Assembly: GCA_020861055.1 (NCBI GenBank)
Contig: JAJBTD010000180.1
Location: 1-27,695 of the forward strand
Source of the DNA: Clostridiales bacterium
Lineage (GTDB): Bacteria > Bacillota > Clostridia > Oscillospirales > Oscillospiraceae
DNA: 27,695 bases
Direction of reading: 5' to 3'
In this document: positions 14,095 through 21,415 of the stretch, in pieces
How positions within the stretch are numbered: the first letter of the stretch is position 1
Layout: each line of letters begins with the position of its first letter
Translations under genes and position numbers: made by a program
The notes under the pieces: model-generated
Seen by the model: only the letters and a program-made list of their open reading frames with translations
The model's database searches: none
Told to the model about the DNA's origin: nothing

Positions 14095-14799
14095 ATGGTA
14101 AAGAAACTGGACAAATGGTGTGACATCAACTGGATCATCTTTATTTGCGTGACGGGGGTCGTCACTGGCGTGCTCGCCGCTATCTTCTGGGACGAAATGC
14201 CCCTGGGCGCGCAGGGCGCGGTGTTTGTGGCGATGATTATGCCCTTCCATGTGTTGGAGGAGTGGAAGTTCCCCGGCGGCCTCCACATCTTTTACAACGT
14301 TCTGCTGGGGCCGAAGGAGAAGGAAAAGCAGCAGATTGACCGGTTCCCCATGAGCCGCCTGACGGACATGATTACCAACGTGGGTTTGCAGTGGATTCCG
14401 CTGGTCTATCTGGTGCTCAGCCTCTTCACCGGCCTCTCCAACGCTACCGCCCTGTGCATGATGCTGCTCTGCTTCATCGAGGTGCTTGCCCACACCGGCG
14501 GAGGCACCCTTACCTACTTCTGGCTGAGAAAGGACGGCAAGAAAACCATCTACCACCCCGGCTTCGCGACCTCCTGGATGATGTTCCTGCCCGCAGGGGT
14601 CTACATTGTGGCGCATCTGGAAAACGTTACCGGTAGCGACTGGCTCTGGGCCATCATCCTGTTCATCATTATGATGCTGATCTGCATTGTCCTGACGGAG
14701 ACGCCGCTGAAAGAGTGGGTGTACAAGCAGGAGAAGGGTGCGTTCGCCTTTGCCGACGCCAAGTATTATGAGAAGTACCCCTCCTTCTGGAAGAAGTGA
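14095..14799 (+). CDS. HXXEE domain membrane protein 2
   Basis: A 234-residue membrane protein with the HXXEE motif at H52-V-L-E55-E56 followed by WKFPGG, and about six helices. A second His lies in AHTGGGTLTY and a third in YHPGFATSWM, matching the GHG and YNPG positions of its neighbours. It is more divergent from HXXEE 1 and 3 than they are from each other. The ATG at 14095 was chosen because AAAGGAGGA lies 8 nt upstream; the longer in-frame extension has no site. It is the second gene of the array. Confidence 0.82.
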   Translation: MVKKLDKWCDINWIIFICVTGVVTGVLAAIFWDEMPLGAQGAVFVAMIMPFHVLEEWKFPGGLHIFYNVLLGPKEKEKQQIDRFPMSRLTDMITNVGLQWIPLVYLVLSLFTGLSNATALCMMLLCFIEVLAHTGGGTLTYFWLRKDGKKTIYHPGFATSWMMFLPAGVYIVAHLENVTGSDWLWAIILFIIMMLICIVLTETPLKEWVYKQEKGAFAFADAKYYEKYPSFWKK

Positions 14800-14814
14800 T
14801 TTGAGGCAAACGGC

Positions 14815-15507
14815 ATGAAATTCTGGAGACGATACTGGTACTGGATCGGCGGCGTTTTGTTCGTGCTGCTGGCCTTCCTGATGGGGCTGTGGGGCTGCGA
14901 CCACCTGCCGAAGATTCAGGTGATTTTGATTTTTAGCTGGATGGCTATGTTGGTTCATCAGGTGGAGGAATACGGCTTCCCCGGCGGGATGCCGTCCATC
15001 ACCAACATGGCAGCCTTTCGGGAGAAGGAAGCGCCGGAGCGGTATCCCTTTAACGCGCAACAGTGCTTTATTTGCAATGTGTTCCTGTGCTATGTCTTTT
15101 ACATTCTGGCGATCTGCTTCCCCAATGTGATATGGCTGGGGGCCTCTCAGGTGCTGTGCGTGCTGGTGCAGCTGGCGGCCCACGGCCTGCTGATCAATTT
15201 CTCGTTGAAGGATTTTTACAACCCCGGCCTGGGCTCCACCGTGTTTTTACAGCTGCCTGTCGCCATCTATTATATCTGGTATGTCTGTACCACCATGCCG
15301 GAACAGGCGTGGCAGCTCTGGATTGGTGTCCCCGGTGCGATCATCGCAATGCTCATTTGCTTCATCGCACCCGTGCTGCTGATGCGGAACCGGAAGAATC
15401 CCTATCCCTTCGCCGAGGAGGAGATGTACGGCTATCATAAGGAAAAGGTGCTGGAAATCTGGCAGGACAGCAAGCCCTCTATCCTGCAAAAAGTCGGCCT
15501 GAAATAG
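14815..15507 (+). CDS. HXXEE domain membrane protein 3
   Basis: A 230-residue membrane protein with H48-Q-V-E51-E52 followed by YGFPGG, AHGLLIN as the second His site, and YNPGLGST. It aligns with HXXEE 1 from the first residue to near the end without large gaps, including the C-terminal NPYPF..E.YGYHKE region. The two are therefore a recent duplication, with gene 2 between them. The ATG lies 15 bp after the preceding stop. The function is unknown; all three presumably act in the membrane. Confidence 0.85.
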   Translation: MKFWRRYWYWIGGVLFVLLAFLMGLWGCDHLPKIQVILIFSWMAMLVHQVEEYGFPGGMPSITNMAAFREKEAPERYPFNAQQCFICNVFLCYVFYILAICFPNVIWLGASQVLCVLVQLAAHGLLINFSLKDFYNPGLGSTVFLQLPVAIYYIWYVCTTMPEQAWQLWIGVPGAIIAMLICFIAPVLLMRNRKNPYPFAEEEMYGYHKEKVLEIWQDSKPSILQKVGLK

Positions 15508-15528
15508 GAATACAACTGGAGGTGTCAA

Positions 15529-16347
15529 ATGGCCGAAAAAACAGTCATCTATTATTACTCCGGCTCCGGGAACAGCCTCTCTGTGGCGAAACACATTGGC
15601 GAGAAGCTGGGAAATACAACGCTCTTGTCTGTCTACACCCTGCGGGACGACCCGGAGGTTTCGTCAGAGTATGCGAGAATCGGGATTGTGACCGCCACCT
15701 GGTTTGTCCGCCCGCCGAGAGTGGTGAAGGAGGTCTGTGAAAAGCTCCGTTGCTCCAGACAGCAGAAGATTTTCATTCTCGCCACCTGCGGCGGCTATGA
15801 CGGTTATGTCTGCATCGACCTGAAGGCCATTTTGCAGCCGAAAACGGACTTTGCTGTTCAGACCTTCATGCTTCCCATGCCGCCCAACCACATTGTGGGC
15901 TTCTCTCCCCTGCCGGACTGGATCAATCGCATCTACTTAAACCATGAAGCCAAGGCCTCGGTTAAAATTGCGGGAAAAATCCAATCGGACGCCCCCACCA
16001 GGAACCGCAAGGGCATGAACCGTAAGCTCCTTGCAGGGGCTTCCAAAACCTTCAACGGCTGGCTGGGCGTAGACCGGGACAGCGTGGAGGGCGGCTTCTA
16101 CACCACAGACGCCTGCACCAAATGCGGCGTCTGTGAGAAGCTCTGCAAAAACGGGAACATCCATCTGACCGGGGATGGCCCGGTCTGGGGCCACGACTGC
16201 CAGCAGTGCATGGCCTGTATCATGTGGTGTCCGAACCGGGCCATTCGTCACCCCAATGTGCCGGAAAAGCGCAGGCGCTACCAAAATCCGAACGTTACCC
16301 TGAAGGATATGATGCAGTCAGAATTTCATGTGGGGGAAGAATCATGA
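15529..16347 (+). CDS. EFR1-type flavodoxin/ferredoxin protein
   Basis: A 272-residue redox protein. The N-terminus is a flavodoxin fold (YYYSGSGNSLSVAKHIGEKL, a phosphate-binding loop for FMN; residues about 1-150). The C-terminus has two [4Fe-4S] sites, C196-x2-C199-x2-C202-x3-C206 and C224-x2-C227-x2-C230-x3-C234. This is the EFR1 family layout. It can carry electrons between pyridine-nucleotide, flavin and iron-sulfur partners. The ATG at 15529 follows TGGAGG. The stop overlaps the ATG of the dehydrogenase gene by 4 bp, so the two are coupled and may work together. Confidence 0.88.
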   Translation: MAEKTVIYYYSGSGNSLSVAKHIGEKLGNTTLLSVYTLRDDPEVSSEYARIGIVTATWFVRPPRVVKEVCEKLRCSRQQKIFILATCGGYDGYVCIDLKAILQPKTDFAVQTFMLPMPPNHIVGFSPLPDWINRIYLNHEAKASVKIAGKIQSDAPTRNRKGMNRKLLAGASKTFNGWLGVDRDSVEGGFYTTDACTKCGVCEKLCKNGNIHLTGDGPVWGHDCQQCMACIMWCPNRAIRHPNVPEKRRRYQNPNVTLKDMMQSEFHVGEES

Positions 16348-17261
16348 GTTGGTCATTAGAGAGCATACCGGACCTTTCCGGCAAAGTGATGATCGTGACC
16401 GGTGCAAACAGCGGTCTGGGATTTGAAACGACAAAGGAGCTTTCCCGCAAAGGCGCAAAGGTCGTGATGGCCTGCCGAAATCCGCAAAAAGCGGAGGCAG
16501 CCATGCAAAAGATTCGGGACGATGTTCCGGGTGCGGATCTGGATACCATGCTTTTAGACCTTGCCAGCCAGAAAAGCGTTGCGGATTTCGCAGCCCAGTT
16601 CACGCAGAAATACGACAGGCTTGATGTACTCATCAACAATGCCGGAATTATGGCGGCCCCATATTCTGAAACCGTTGACGGGTTTGAAAACCACTTTGCG
16701 ACCAACTATCTCGGCCACTTTGCACTGACAGCAAGGTTATTTGAGCTGCTGGAGGAGACGCCTGGCGCAAGGGTTGTCAGTGTCAGTAGCCTTGCCTACT
16801 TCTTTGGAAATAAGATCAATTTTGATAATCTGTATTATAAGAACAGAAAGGGCTTCGGCAGATGGCGGGCGTATGGACGTTCCAAAATGGAAATGCTGCT
16901 GTTCGCGTATGAGCTGCAGCGGCGTTTCGCGCGCGCAGGTAAGTCCACGATTTCGCTTGCTGCGCACCCGGGAATCGCGCAGACAAATATCATGCCGGCC
17001 CAGGCGAATAACGAATTCACAAAGAAGTTCTTAACGCTGGTCGCCAGCTTTTTGAAGCCTACCATCTATGGTGCAATGCCCCTGATCCGTGCGGCTACAG
17101 ACACAGCGGTCGTGGGAGGCGAATACTTCGGGCCGTCAAAGGACAGGATGCCGGATGTCGTCAAGTCAAATAAAGCGTCTCACGATTTGGAGACGGCGAA
17201 AAAACTGTGGGAAGTTTCCGAAACGCTAACAGGACTTCATTATCTGGATGAGACATTGTAA
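16344..17261 (+). CDS. Short-chain dehydrogenase/reductase
   Basis: A 305-residue SDR with TGANSGLG (19-26) for NAD(P) binding, NNAG (98-101), a Ser at VSVSSL (148-149) and the catalytic Y177-G-R-S-K181. The length and the C-terminal LHYLDETL region resemble retinol-dehydrogenase/WWOX-like SDRs, which often reduce ketones or aldehydes. The specific substrate cannot be told. The ATG overlaps the EFR1 stop, and the ribosome site TGGGGGAAG lies inside that gene. The coding sequence looks lower in GC than the adjacent genes, which hints at separate origin. Structured repeat copy B follows it. Confidence 0.88.
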   Translation: MSWSLESIPDLSGKVMIVTGANSGLGFETTKELSRKGAKVVMACRNPQKAEAAMQKIRDDVPGADLDTMLLDLASQKSVADFAAQFTQKYDRLDVLINNAGIMAAPYSETVDGFENHFATNYLGHFALTARLFELLEETPGARVVSVSSLAYFFGNKINFDNLYYKNRKGFGRWRAYGRSKMEMLLFAYELQRRFARAGKSTISLAAHPGIAQTNIMPAQANNEFTKKFLTLVASFLKPTIYGAMPLIRAATDTAVVGGEYFGPSKDRMPDVVKSNKASHDLETAKKLWEVSETLTGLHYLDETL

Positions 17262-17277
17262 CGTTGGCGCAGATCGG

Positions 17278-17334
17278 GTTTCCAGGTGGGACAGGGAGAA
17301 GCGCAGCTTCGGAAGTACCGCTTGACGGTAGGGG
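17278..17334 (+). repeat. Structured repeat, copy B (full)
   Basis: From TTTCC the copy reads ACAGGGAG, then stem GAAGC-GCA-GCTTC (17298-17310), GGAAGT, then stem ACCG-CTTGA-CGGT (17317-17329) and AGGGG. It aligns without gaps to copy D at 21561-21600, where both stems have different bases but still pair. It lies between the dehydrogenase and the nitroreductase promoter. Confidence 0.7.
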
Positions 17335-17399
17335 CTGACGATACCGCAAAAGGATGAGCAAAAAGAGAATACCATGCGACATAAATTCGTTATTGTTAC

Positions 17400-17428
17400 T
17401 TGATAAAGGCTCCGTTGCAGAATACAAT
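17400..17428 (+). promoter_or_regulatory. Sigma-A promoter of the nitroreductase/sirtuin section
   Basis: TTGATA (17400-17405) and TACAAT (17423-17428) are 17 bp apart, 80 bp before the nitroreductase ATG. This is an internal promoter that could express the nitroreductase, sirtuins and later genes apart from the TetR-controlled start. Confidence 0.7.
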
Positions 17429-17508
17429 AGAAATATACAACATCTGTCGCACAACGAGGAAAGCCATGTGGCGCCATCACGCATAATAACGGCAAGGAGG
17501 TATTCTCT

Positions 17509-18039
17509 ATGCAAACATTAGAAGCCATTGCAAAAAGAAAATCAACGAGGGACTTCGACCCGAACAGGTCTGTACCGGATGAGATCGTCGATACCATCGT
17601 AAAGGCGGGTTGTCAGGCTCCCATCGGCGGGAACCAGCGGGATTCCCTGCACCTGACGGTCTGCCGCAGCAGGGACATCCTCAATGAAATTAATCGAGCC
17701 ACTGCCGCTGCCATGAAGATCGAACCACGAGATTTCTTCTATGGTGCACCTGCGGCGGTCTTTGTCTCCGCTGCGCCCAAGCAGATGGCCCCCGGCGTGG
17801 AGTACGCCAACGCCGCCTGCGTCATCGAGAATATGCTCATCGCCGCCACCGACGCCGGGGTGGACAACATTTACCTCTGGGGTGCTGTGCAGGCCCTTGG
17901 TCGGAACCCTGAGCTGTGCGCGAAGATGGGGATTCCGGAGGGCTTTAAGCCCGTCTCCGCTGCGGCGCTGGGCTACAGCCTCAGCGGAAGCCCGGAGCCG
18001 AGGGAACTGTCCGTCTCGCTTAGCGCCAATTACATCTAA
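17509..18039 (+). CDS. Nitroreductase-family flavoprotein
   Basis: A 176-residue protein of the nitroreductase fold, with the typical N-terminal AIAKRKSTRDFDPN (FMN phosphate binding), the APIGGNQRDSLHLTV segment, and a C-terminal GYSLSGSPEPRELSVSLSANYI. Such proteins bind FMN and reduce nitro, quinone or other electrophilic compounds with NAD(P)H; the substrate is unknown. The ATG follows AAGGAGG. It has its own promoter. A hairpin after the stop separates it partly from the first sirtuin, whose start lies 87 bp downstream. Confidence 0.87.
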   Translation: MQTLEAIAKRKSTRDFDPNRSVPDEIVDTIVKAGCQAPIGGNQRDSLHLTVCRSRDILNEINRATAAAMKIEPRDFFYGAPAAVFVSAAPKQMAPGVEYANAACVIENMLIAATDAGVDNIYLWGAVQALGRNPELCAKMGIPEGFKPVSAAALGYSLSGSPEPRELSVSLSANYI

Positions 18040-18046
18040 TCAATCG

Positions 18047-18087
18047 GCAGCGCCCATAATGAGGATATTTCCTCCAGCGGGCGCTGC
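18047..18087 (+). terminator. Terminator or attenuator between nitroreductase and sirtuins
   Basis: GCAGCGCCC (18047-18055) pairs with GGGCGCTGC (18079-18087). Inside it a second stem GAGGA-TATT-TCCTC (18061-18074) forms. The tail TGCCTTTCTTCTCCCTT is T-rich but interrupted. It likely reduces transcription into the sirtuin genes. Confidence 0.6.
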
Positions 18088-18126
18088 TGCCTTTCTTCTC
18101 CCTTATGAAACAGGAGGTTATAAACC

Positions 18127-18852
18127 ATGAAAAAGGAATATGCTCAGTTAAAAGAATATATGGATCAGAGCAGCAGGACTGTCGCCGTCACTGGCGCAGG
18201 TATTTCCTATCTCTACGGGATGCGCAGACTGAAACAAAGCGTCGGCAGGATGAACGCCGGACGTATCTTTTCCGCCTCCTATGTCCGCAAGAACCCGGAG
18301 AAGTTTTATGCGGTCATGAAGGATGCCTTCCTGGACGCCACCTTTGTCAAGGGGCCGAGCGAAGTACACAGACAGCTGGCGGAGCTGGAGCGGCAGGGAA
18401 AGCTCTGCGGCATTGTCACGCAAAATCTGGACTGTCTGCACACCATCGCCGGTTCCAAAAACGTGATCGAATTTCAGGGGAGCTTCCGGGACAACGTCTG
18501 TATAGACTGCGGGACACGTTGCTACGATTATCAGGTGTGGAATCAGGGGCATATGCCCCGCTGTGAGAAGTGCGGCGCACCCCTGATGCCGACTGCCTTC
18601 TGCAGAGATAACCGAGCCAGCGCAGAGGTTTCGCAGGAAAGTATGCGGAAGGCTGCCGACCTGATTTCACAGGCAGATTTGGTGCTGGTCATTGGCACCA
18701 CCGGTTTCCGCAGCGAGGAATATTTAAGCAAGATGAGAGCTGGGACAAAGCTGGTGCAGATCAATCCGTCTCCAACGCAGTTTGACCAAATCGCTGACCT
18801 GAATATCCGGGCGGACGCCGCCGAAGCACTGGACGCAGTCCTAAACGGGTGA
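18127..18852 (+). CDS. Sirtuin 1 (Sir2 family, Gln in place of catalytic His)
   Basis: A 241-residue NAD-dependent Sir2-fold enzyme. GAGIS (23-27) begins the NAD site, TQNLDCLH (98-105) binds NAD, and a zinc ribbon uses C125-x2-C128 and C146-x2-C149. In GSKNVIEFQGSF the position of the catalytic His (GSKKVIELHGN in the Thermotoga enzyme) is Gln117. The GAGIS(x)SGIPDFR loop of deacetylases is replaced by GAGISYLYGM. Both features point to ADP-ribosyl transfer rather than classical deacetylation, which is an inference. The ATG follows AGGAGG. It is the most divergent of the three sirtuins and starts the block that ends with a PARG-like protein. Confidence 0.88.
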   Translation: MKKEYAQLKEYMDQSSRTVAVTGAGISYLYGMRRLKQSVGRMNAGRIFSASYVRKNPEKFYAVMKDAFLDATFVKGPSEVHRQLAELERQGKLCGIVTQNLDCLHTIAGSKNVIEFQGSFRDNVCIDCGTRCYDYQVWNQGHMPRCEKCGAPLMPTAFCRDNRASAEVSQESMRKAADLISQADLVLVIGTTGFRSEEYLSKMRAGTKLVQINPSPTQFDQIADLNIRADAAEALDAVLNG

Positions 18853-18857
18853 CGCCC

Positions 18858-19577
18858 ATGATGTTTTCCAGAGAAGGTAAGAATATGGACAAAATCCAAC
18901 AGTTAGCCGATTATATTGACCGAAGCAGCAGCATCGTCGCCACCACCGGCGCGGGCATTTCCGTTGGCGGTGGAGGGGTCACTTATGGGCAGATGCGCTT
19001 TTCCAGCAGGGGCAGACGGGGCTCCGGCGCAGGTTCCTTTTTGCCCACCTATCTGGAGACGATGTTCTCTTATCAGCCCAGCTTTGCTCACTATGCCCTG
19101 GCAGACCTGGAAGCGGAGGGCAAGCTCACCGGCATCATCACTACAAATGTGGACTGTATGCACACGATTGCCGGTTCAAAGAACGTTGCCGAGATACAGG
19201 GCAGCCTCCAGGTCAACTGCTGCTCCAAGTGTGGCTGCCATTATGACGGGTATGAGATTTGGAAGCAGGATGAGCTGCCCCGGTGCGAGGCCTGCGGCGG
19301 GGAAATCCTCCCCTGGCCGCTTTACAGCCATATCGGTCTGTGGGATGCGGACGTCAGAAAAGCCAGAGAATGGATTTCCAAAGCGGATTTGATTCTCGTC
19401 ATCGGGACACGGGGCAATTATGGGGACGTTTACTGGGATTACCGGCGGAGAGGTGCGGCCATCGTACAGATCAATCCGGGGCATACTGGATTCGATGGAG
19501 TTGCAAACCTGAACATTCGCCAGGGCTCTGATGAGGTATTTCAAAGCCTGAAGAAGCTGCGGCACGGAAATGACTGA
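18858..19577 (+). CDS. Sirtuin 2 (class M-like, Gln in place of catalytic His)
   Basis: A 239-residue sirtuin. GAGIS (31-35) is followed by the Gly-rich GGGGVTYGQMRF loop, reminiscent of the GAGxSxxxGxxY pattern of class M sirtuins. TTNVDCMH is at 95-102, AEIQGS has Gln114 at the catalytic His position, and the zinc ribbon is C122-x2-C125, C143-x2-C146. The start is uncertain. The ATG at 18858 aligns exactly with the ATG of sirtuin 3, so I prefer it; an ATG at 18885 with GAAGG 8 nt upstream is the alternative. It lies 5 bp after sirtuin 1 and is a close duplicate of sirtuin 3. Confidence 0.87.
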   Translation: MMFSREGKNMDKIQQLADYIDRSSSIVATTGAGISVGGGGVTYGQMRFSSRGRRGSGAGSFLPTYLETMFSYQPSFAHYALADLEAEGKLTGIITTNVDCMHTIAGSKNVAEIQGSLQVNCCSKCGCHYDGYEIWKQDELPRCEACGGEILPWPLYSHIGLWDADVRKAREWISKADLILVIGTRGNYGDVYWDYRRRGAAIVQINPGHTGFDGVANLNIRQGSDEVFQSLKKLRHGND

Positions 19578-19604
19578 TTGCAATAAGAATAGGATGTGAA
19601 CCTG

Positions 19605-20321
19605 ATGAGAGCTTCCAGAAAAGGCCGGAGCGAGGACAAAATCCAACAATTGGCCGATTACATTGACCAGAGCCACGCGATGGTGGCCATTACGGGCGCT
19701 GGAATTTCTCTTTCCGGCGGCGGCGTGACCTACGGGCAGCTTTCCCGTTCCATTCGGCCGGGTAGCTTTGGGAGCGATCGTTTTTTGCGCTCCTACGTCA
19801 AAACGATGCACCAATATCACCCCAGCCCAAGCCACTACGCCCTGCGGGAGCTGGAGGAAGAAGGAAAGCTGATCGGGATTATCACCACAAACGAGGACTG
19901 TATGCACACGATGGCCGGTTCCAAAAACGTGGCAGAAATTCAGGGAGGTTTTCAAATCAACCGTTGCTCCAAGTGCGGGCGGCATTACGACGGTTATGAG
20001 ATATGGGATCAGGAGGAGCTGCCAAAATGCGAATCCTGCGGGGGAAGGATTCTCCCGTGGGAGCTTTACAGCCACATTGGACTTTGGGACGAGGGTGTGA
20101 AAAAGGCGCAGGACTGGATTTCCAAGGCAGATTTGCTCCTCGTGATCGGAACCAACGGCTATTATGGGAGCGCCTATTGGAATTACCGACGGAGAGACGC
20201 CGTCATTGTCCAAATCAATCCGGGACACACCGGGTTTGACAGTGTGGCCGATTTGAACATCCGGGAACCCTGTGACGATGTGTTCCAGAAATTGAAAGAG
20301 AGGCGGGGTGGAAATGGCTGA
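19605..20321 (+). CDS. Sirtuin 3 (class M-like, Gln in place of catalytic His)
   Basis: A 238-residue sirtuin, very similar to sirtuin 2 along its length. GAGIS (31-35) with SGGGVTYGQL, the zinc ribbon C121-x2-C124 and C142-x2-C145, and Gln113 in AEIQGG are present. The NAD-site motif reads TTNEDCMH, with a Glu where sirtuin 2 has Val and classical enzymes have Ile; this may alter NAD use. The ATG at 19605 follows AGGATGTG. Its last codons overlap the start of the PARG-like gene by 8 bp, so the writer and presumed eraser are translationally coupled. Confidence 0.87.
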   Translation: MRASRKGRSEDKIQQLADYIDQSHAMVAITGAGISLSGGGVTYGQLSRSIRPGSFGSDRFLRSYVKTMHQYHPSPSHYALRELEEEGKLIGIITTNEDCMHTMAGSKNVAEIQGGFQINRCSKCGRHYDGYEIWDQEELPKCESCGGRILPWELYSHIGLWDEGVKKAQDWISKADLLLVIGTNGYYGSAYWNYRRRDAVIVQINPGHTGFDSVADLNIREPCDDVFQKLKERRGGNG

Positions 20322-21321
20322 ACAGAATACCAATCAAGCATTATCTGAAGAAGAGCGGCTCAAACAGATGGCGGCACAGATGCGGGCGCGGGAGTATCAG
20401 GGACTCTCTGAGGAAGAAATTCAGGAGCGGGGACGGCAGAAGGAAATGCGCAGAAAAAAGAACGTTGCTATTTTGGAGGACACACTGGAGATTCTGGAAC
20501 AGGGCGGCTACTCCAAAAATGGGCAGGACGTGCAGCTTGCCTTTTCACCGAAGCAGATGCGGGAGATTCAGGTATTTCTGCCGGAAGAACTCACATCACT
20601 CACTGCTATGGAGCAGGATGAGGCAGCGTCACAGAGCGCCGACTGTACCTTTGCTTGCGAAAATGAGGACGCCCTCGTCCTGGCACAGAAGCAGTATCAG
20701 CGCCTGAAAAGCGCGGGGGACCCTGCGCCCGAAATCCTGGTATTGAATCTGGCCAGCGCCACCCGGCCCGGCGGCCAGACCCGGAACGGAGCCAGCGCCC
20801 AGGAGGAAGACCTCTGCCGGAGGACATCTCTGTTGCTGTCTCTGGAGAGCGAAGGCGCAAAGCGGTACTATGACTACAACAATGCCAGAAAGACCCGCAT
20901 GGGGTCTGACAGCGTGATGCTGTCGCCCAATGTGGAGGTCATCAAGGATGCTGCATCAGAACTGCTTGACCAGCCGTTTCCCATCTCCGTCATGAGCTGC
21001 GCCGCCCCGATGGTGCGGCTGGGCTTGGAGGGGATGAGCCAGCAGGAGTATGAGGAAATGCTCTACAGGCGTATTCAGGGTATGCTGCTGGTGGCGGCGT
21101 CTCAGGGTTATCGCCATCTGATTCTTGGTGCCTTCGGCTGTGGCGTGTACGGGAACGATGCGGCGCTTGTCTCCGATCTGTTTGCCCGTGCCATCCGGGA
21201 GTTCACCTTTGCCGGGAAAGGCAGCGGACAGCTCTTTGATTCCATTCAGTTTGCGGTTCTCTGCCGTCCGGGGAAGGACTATAATTACAGGGAGTTTTGC
21301 AGAAATTTCTCGCCTGATTGA
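20314..21321 (+). CDS. PARG-like macrodomain protein (TIGR02452 type)
   Basis: A 335-residue protein. After a charged, helical N-terminal part (about 1-60, rich in Glu/Arg/Gln), the macrodomain contains NLASATRPGGQTRNGASAQE plus EDL. This is the bacterial PARG signature (GGG...QEE) with catalytic Glu164/Glu165, and GAFGCGVYGN (272-281) is the ADP-ribose phosphate loop. It would hydrolyse ADP-ribose from proteins. The signature has PGGQ where the family usually has GGG. The ATG at 20314 overlaps the end of sirtuin 3; a GTG two codons earlier is also possible. The activity is inferred from motif and context. Confidence 0.85.
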   Translation: MAEQNTNQALSEEERLKQMAAQMRAREYQGLSEEEIQERGRQKEMRRKKNVAILEDTLEILEQGGYSKNGQDVQLAFSPKQMREIQVFLPEELTSLTAMEQDEAASQSADCTFACENEDALVLAQKQYQRLKSAGDPAPEILVLNLASATRPGGQTRNGASAQEEDLCRRTSLLLSLESEGAKRYYDYNNARKTRMGSDSVMLSPNVEVIKDAASELLDQPFPISVMSCAAPMVRLGLEGMSQQEYEEMLYRRIQGMLLVAASQGYRHLILGAFGCGVYGNDAALVSDLFARAIREFTFAGKGSGQLFDSIQFAVLCRPGKDYNYREFCRNFSPD

Positions 21322-21379
21322 GCAGCTTCTTCCAGTTATCATTTCATTTTTGACCTGTTATGCAACCGGCTCACAGGCA

Positions 21380-21398
21380 GGAAGTGCCGCTTGACGGC
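21380..21398 (+). repeat. Structured repeat, copy C (first stem deleted)
   Basis: ACAGG leads to CA and then GGAAGT (21380-21385) and GCCG-CTTGA-CGGC (21386-21398). The GAAGC-type stem of copy B is missing. The following GAAGGAG serves as ribosome site of the adenylation gene at 21416. Confidence 0.6.
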
Positions 21399-21415
21399 GA
21401 AGGAGACCAAACACT

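Noticed and set aside
13972..15183. Long minus-strand open frame across the HXXEE genes
   Set aside because: It is a GC-driven shadow of the plus-strand genes; its translation is low-complexity and lacks a ribosome site.
17470..17477. TGGCGCCA palindrome in the nitroreductase leader
   Set aside because: Eight bases in a GC-rich sequence are expected by chance, and no second site supports an operator.
18127..20321. Sirtuin genes as an NADase anti-phage defence system (Thoeris, DSR or SIR2-Argonaute type)
   Set aside because: These proteins are short, keep the zinc ribbon of protein-directed sirtuins, and have no defence partner (TIR, HerA, Argonaute) nearby; a PARG-like eraser fits ADP-ribosylation better.
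19176..20333. Long minus-strand open frame across sirtuins 2 and 3
   Set aside because: Antisense to two genes with clear conserved motifs; no recognisable protein.
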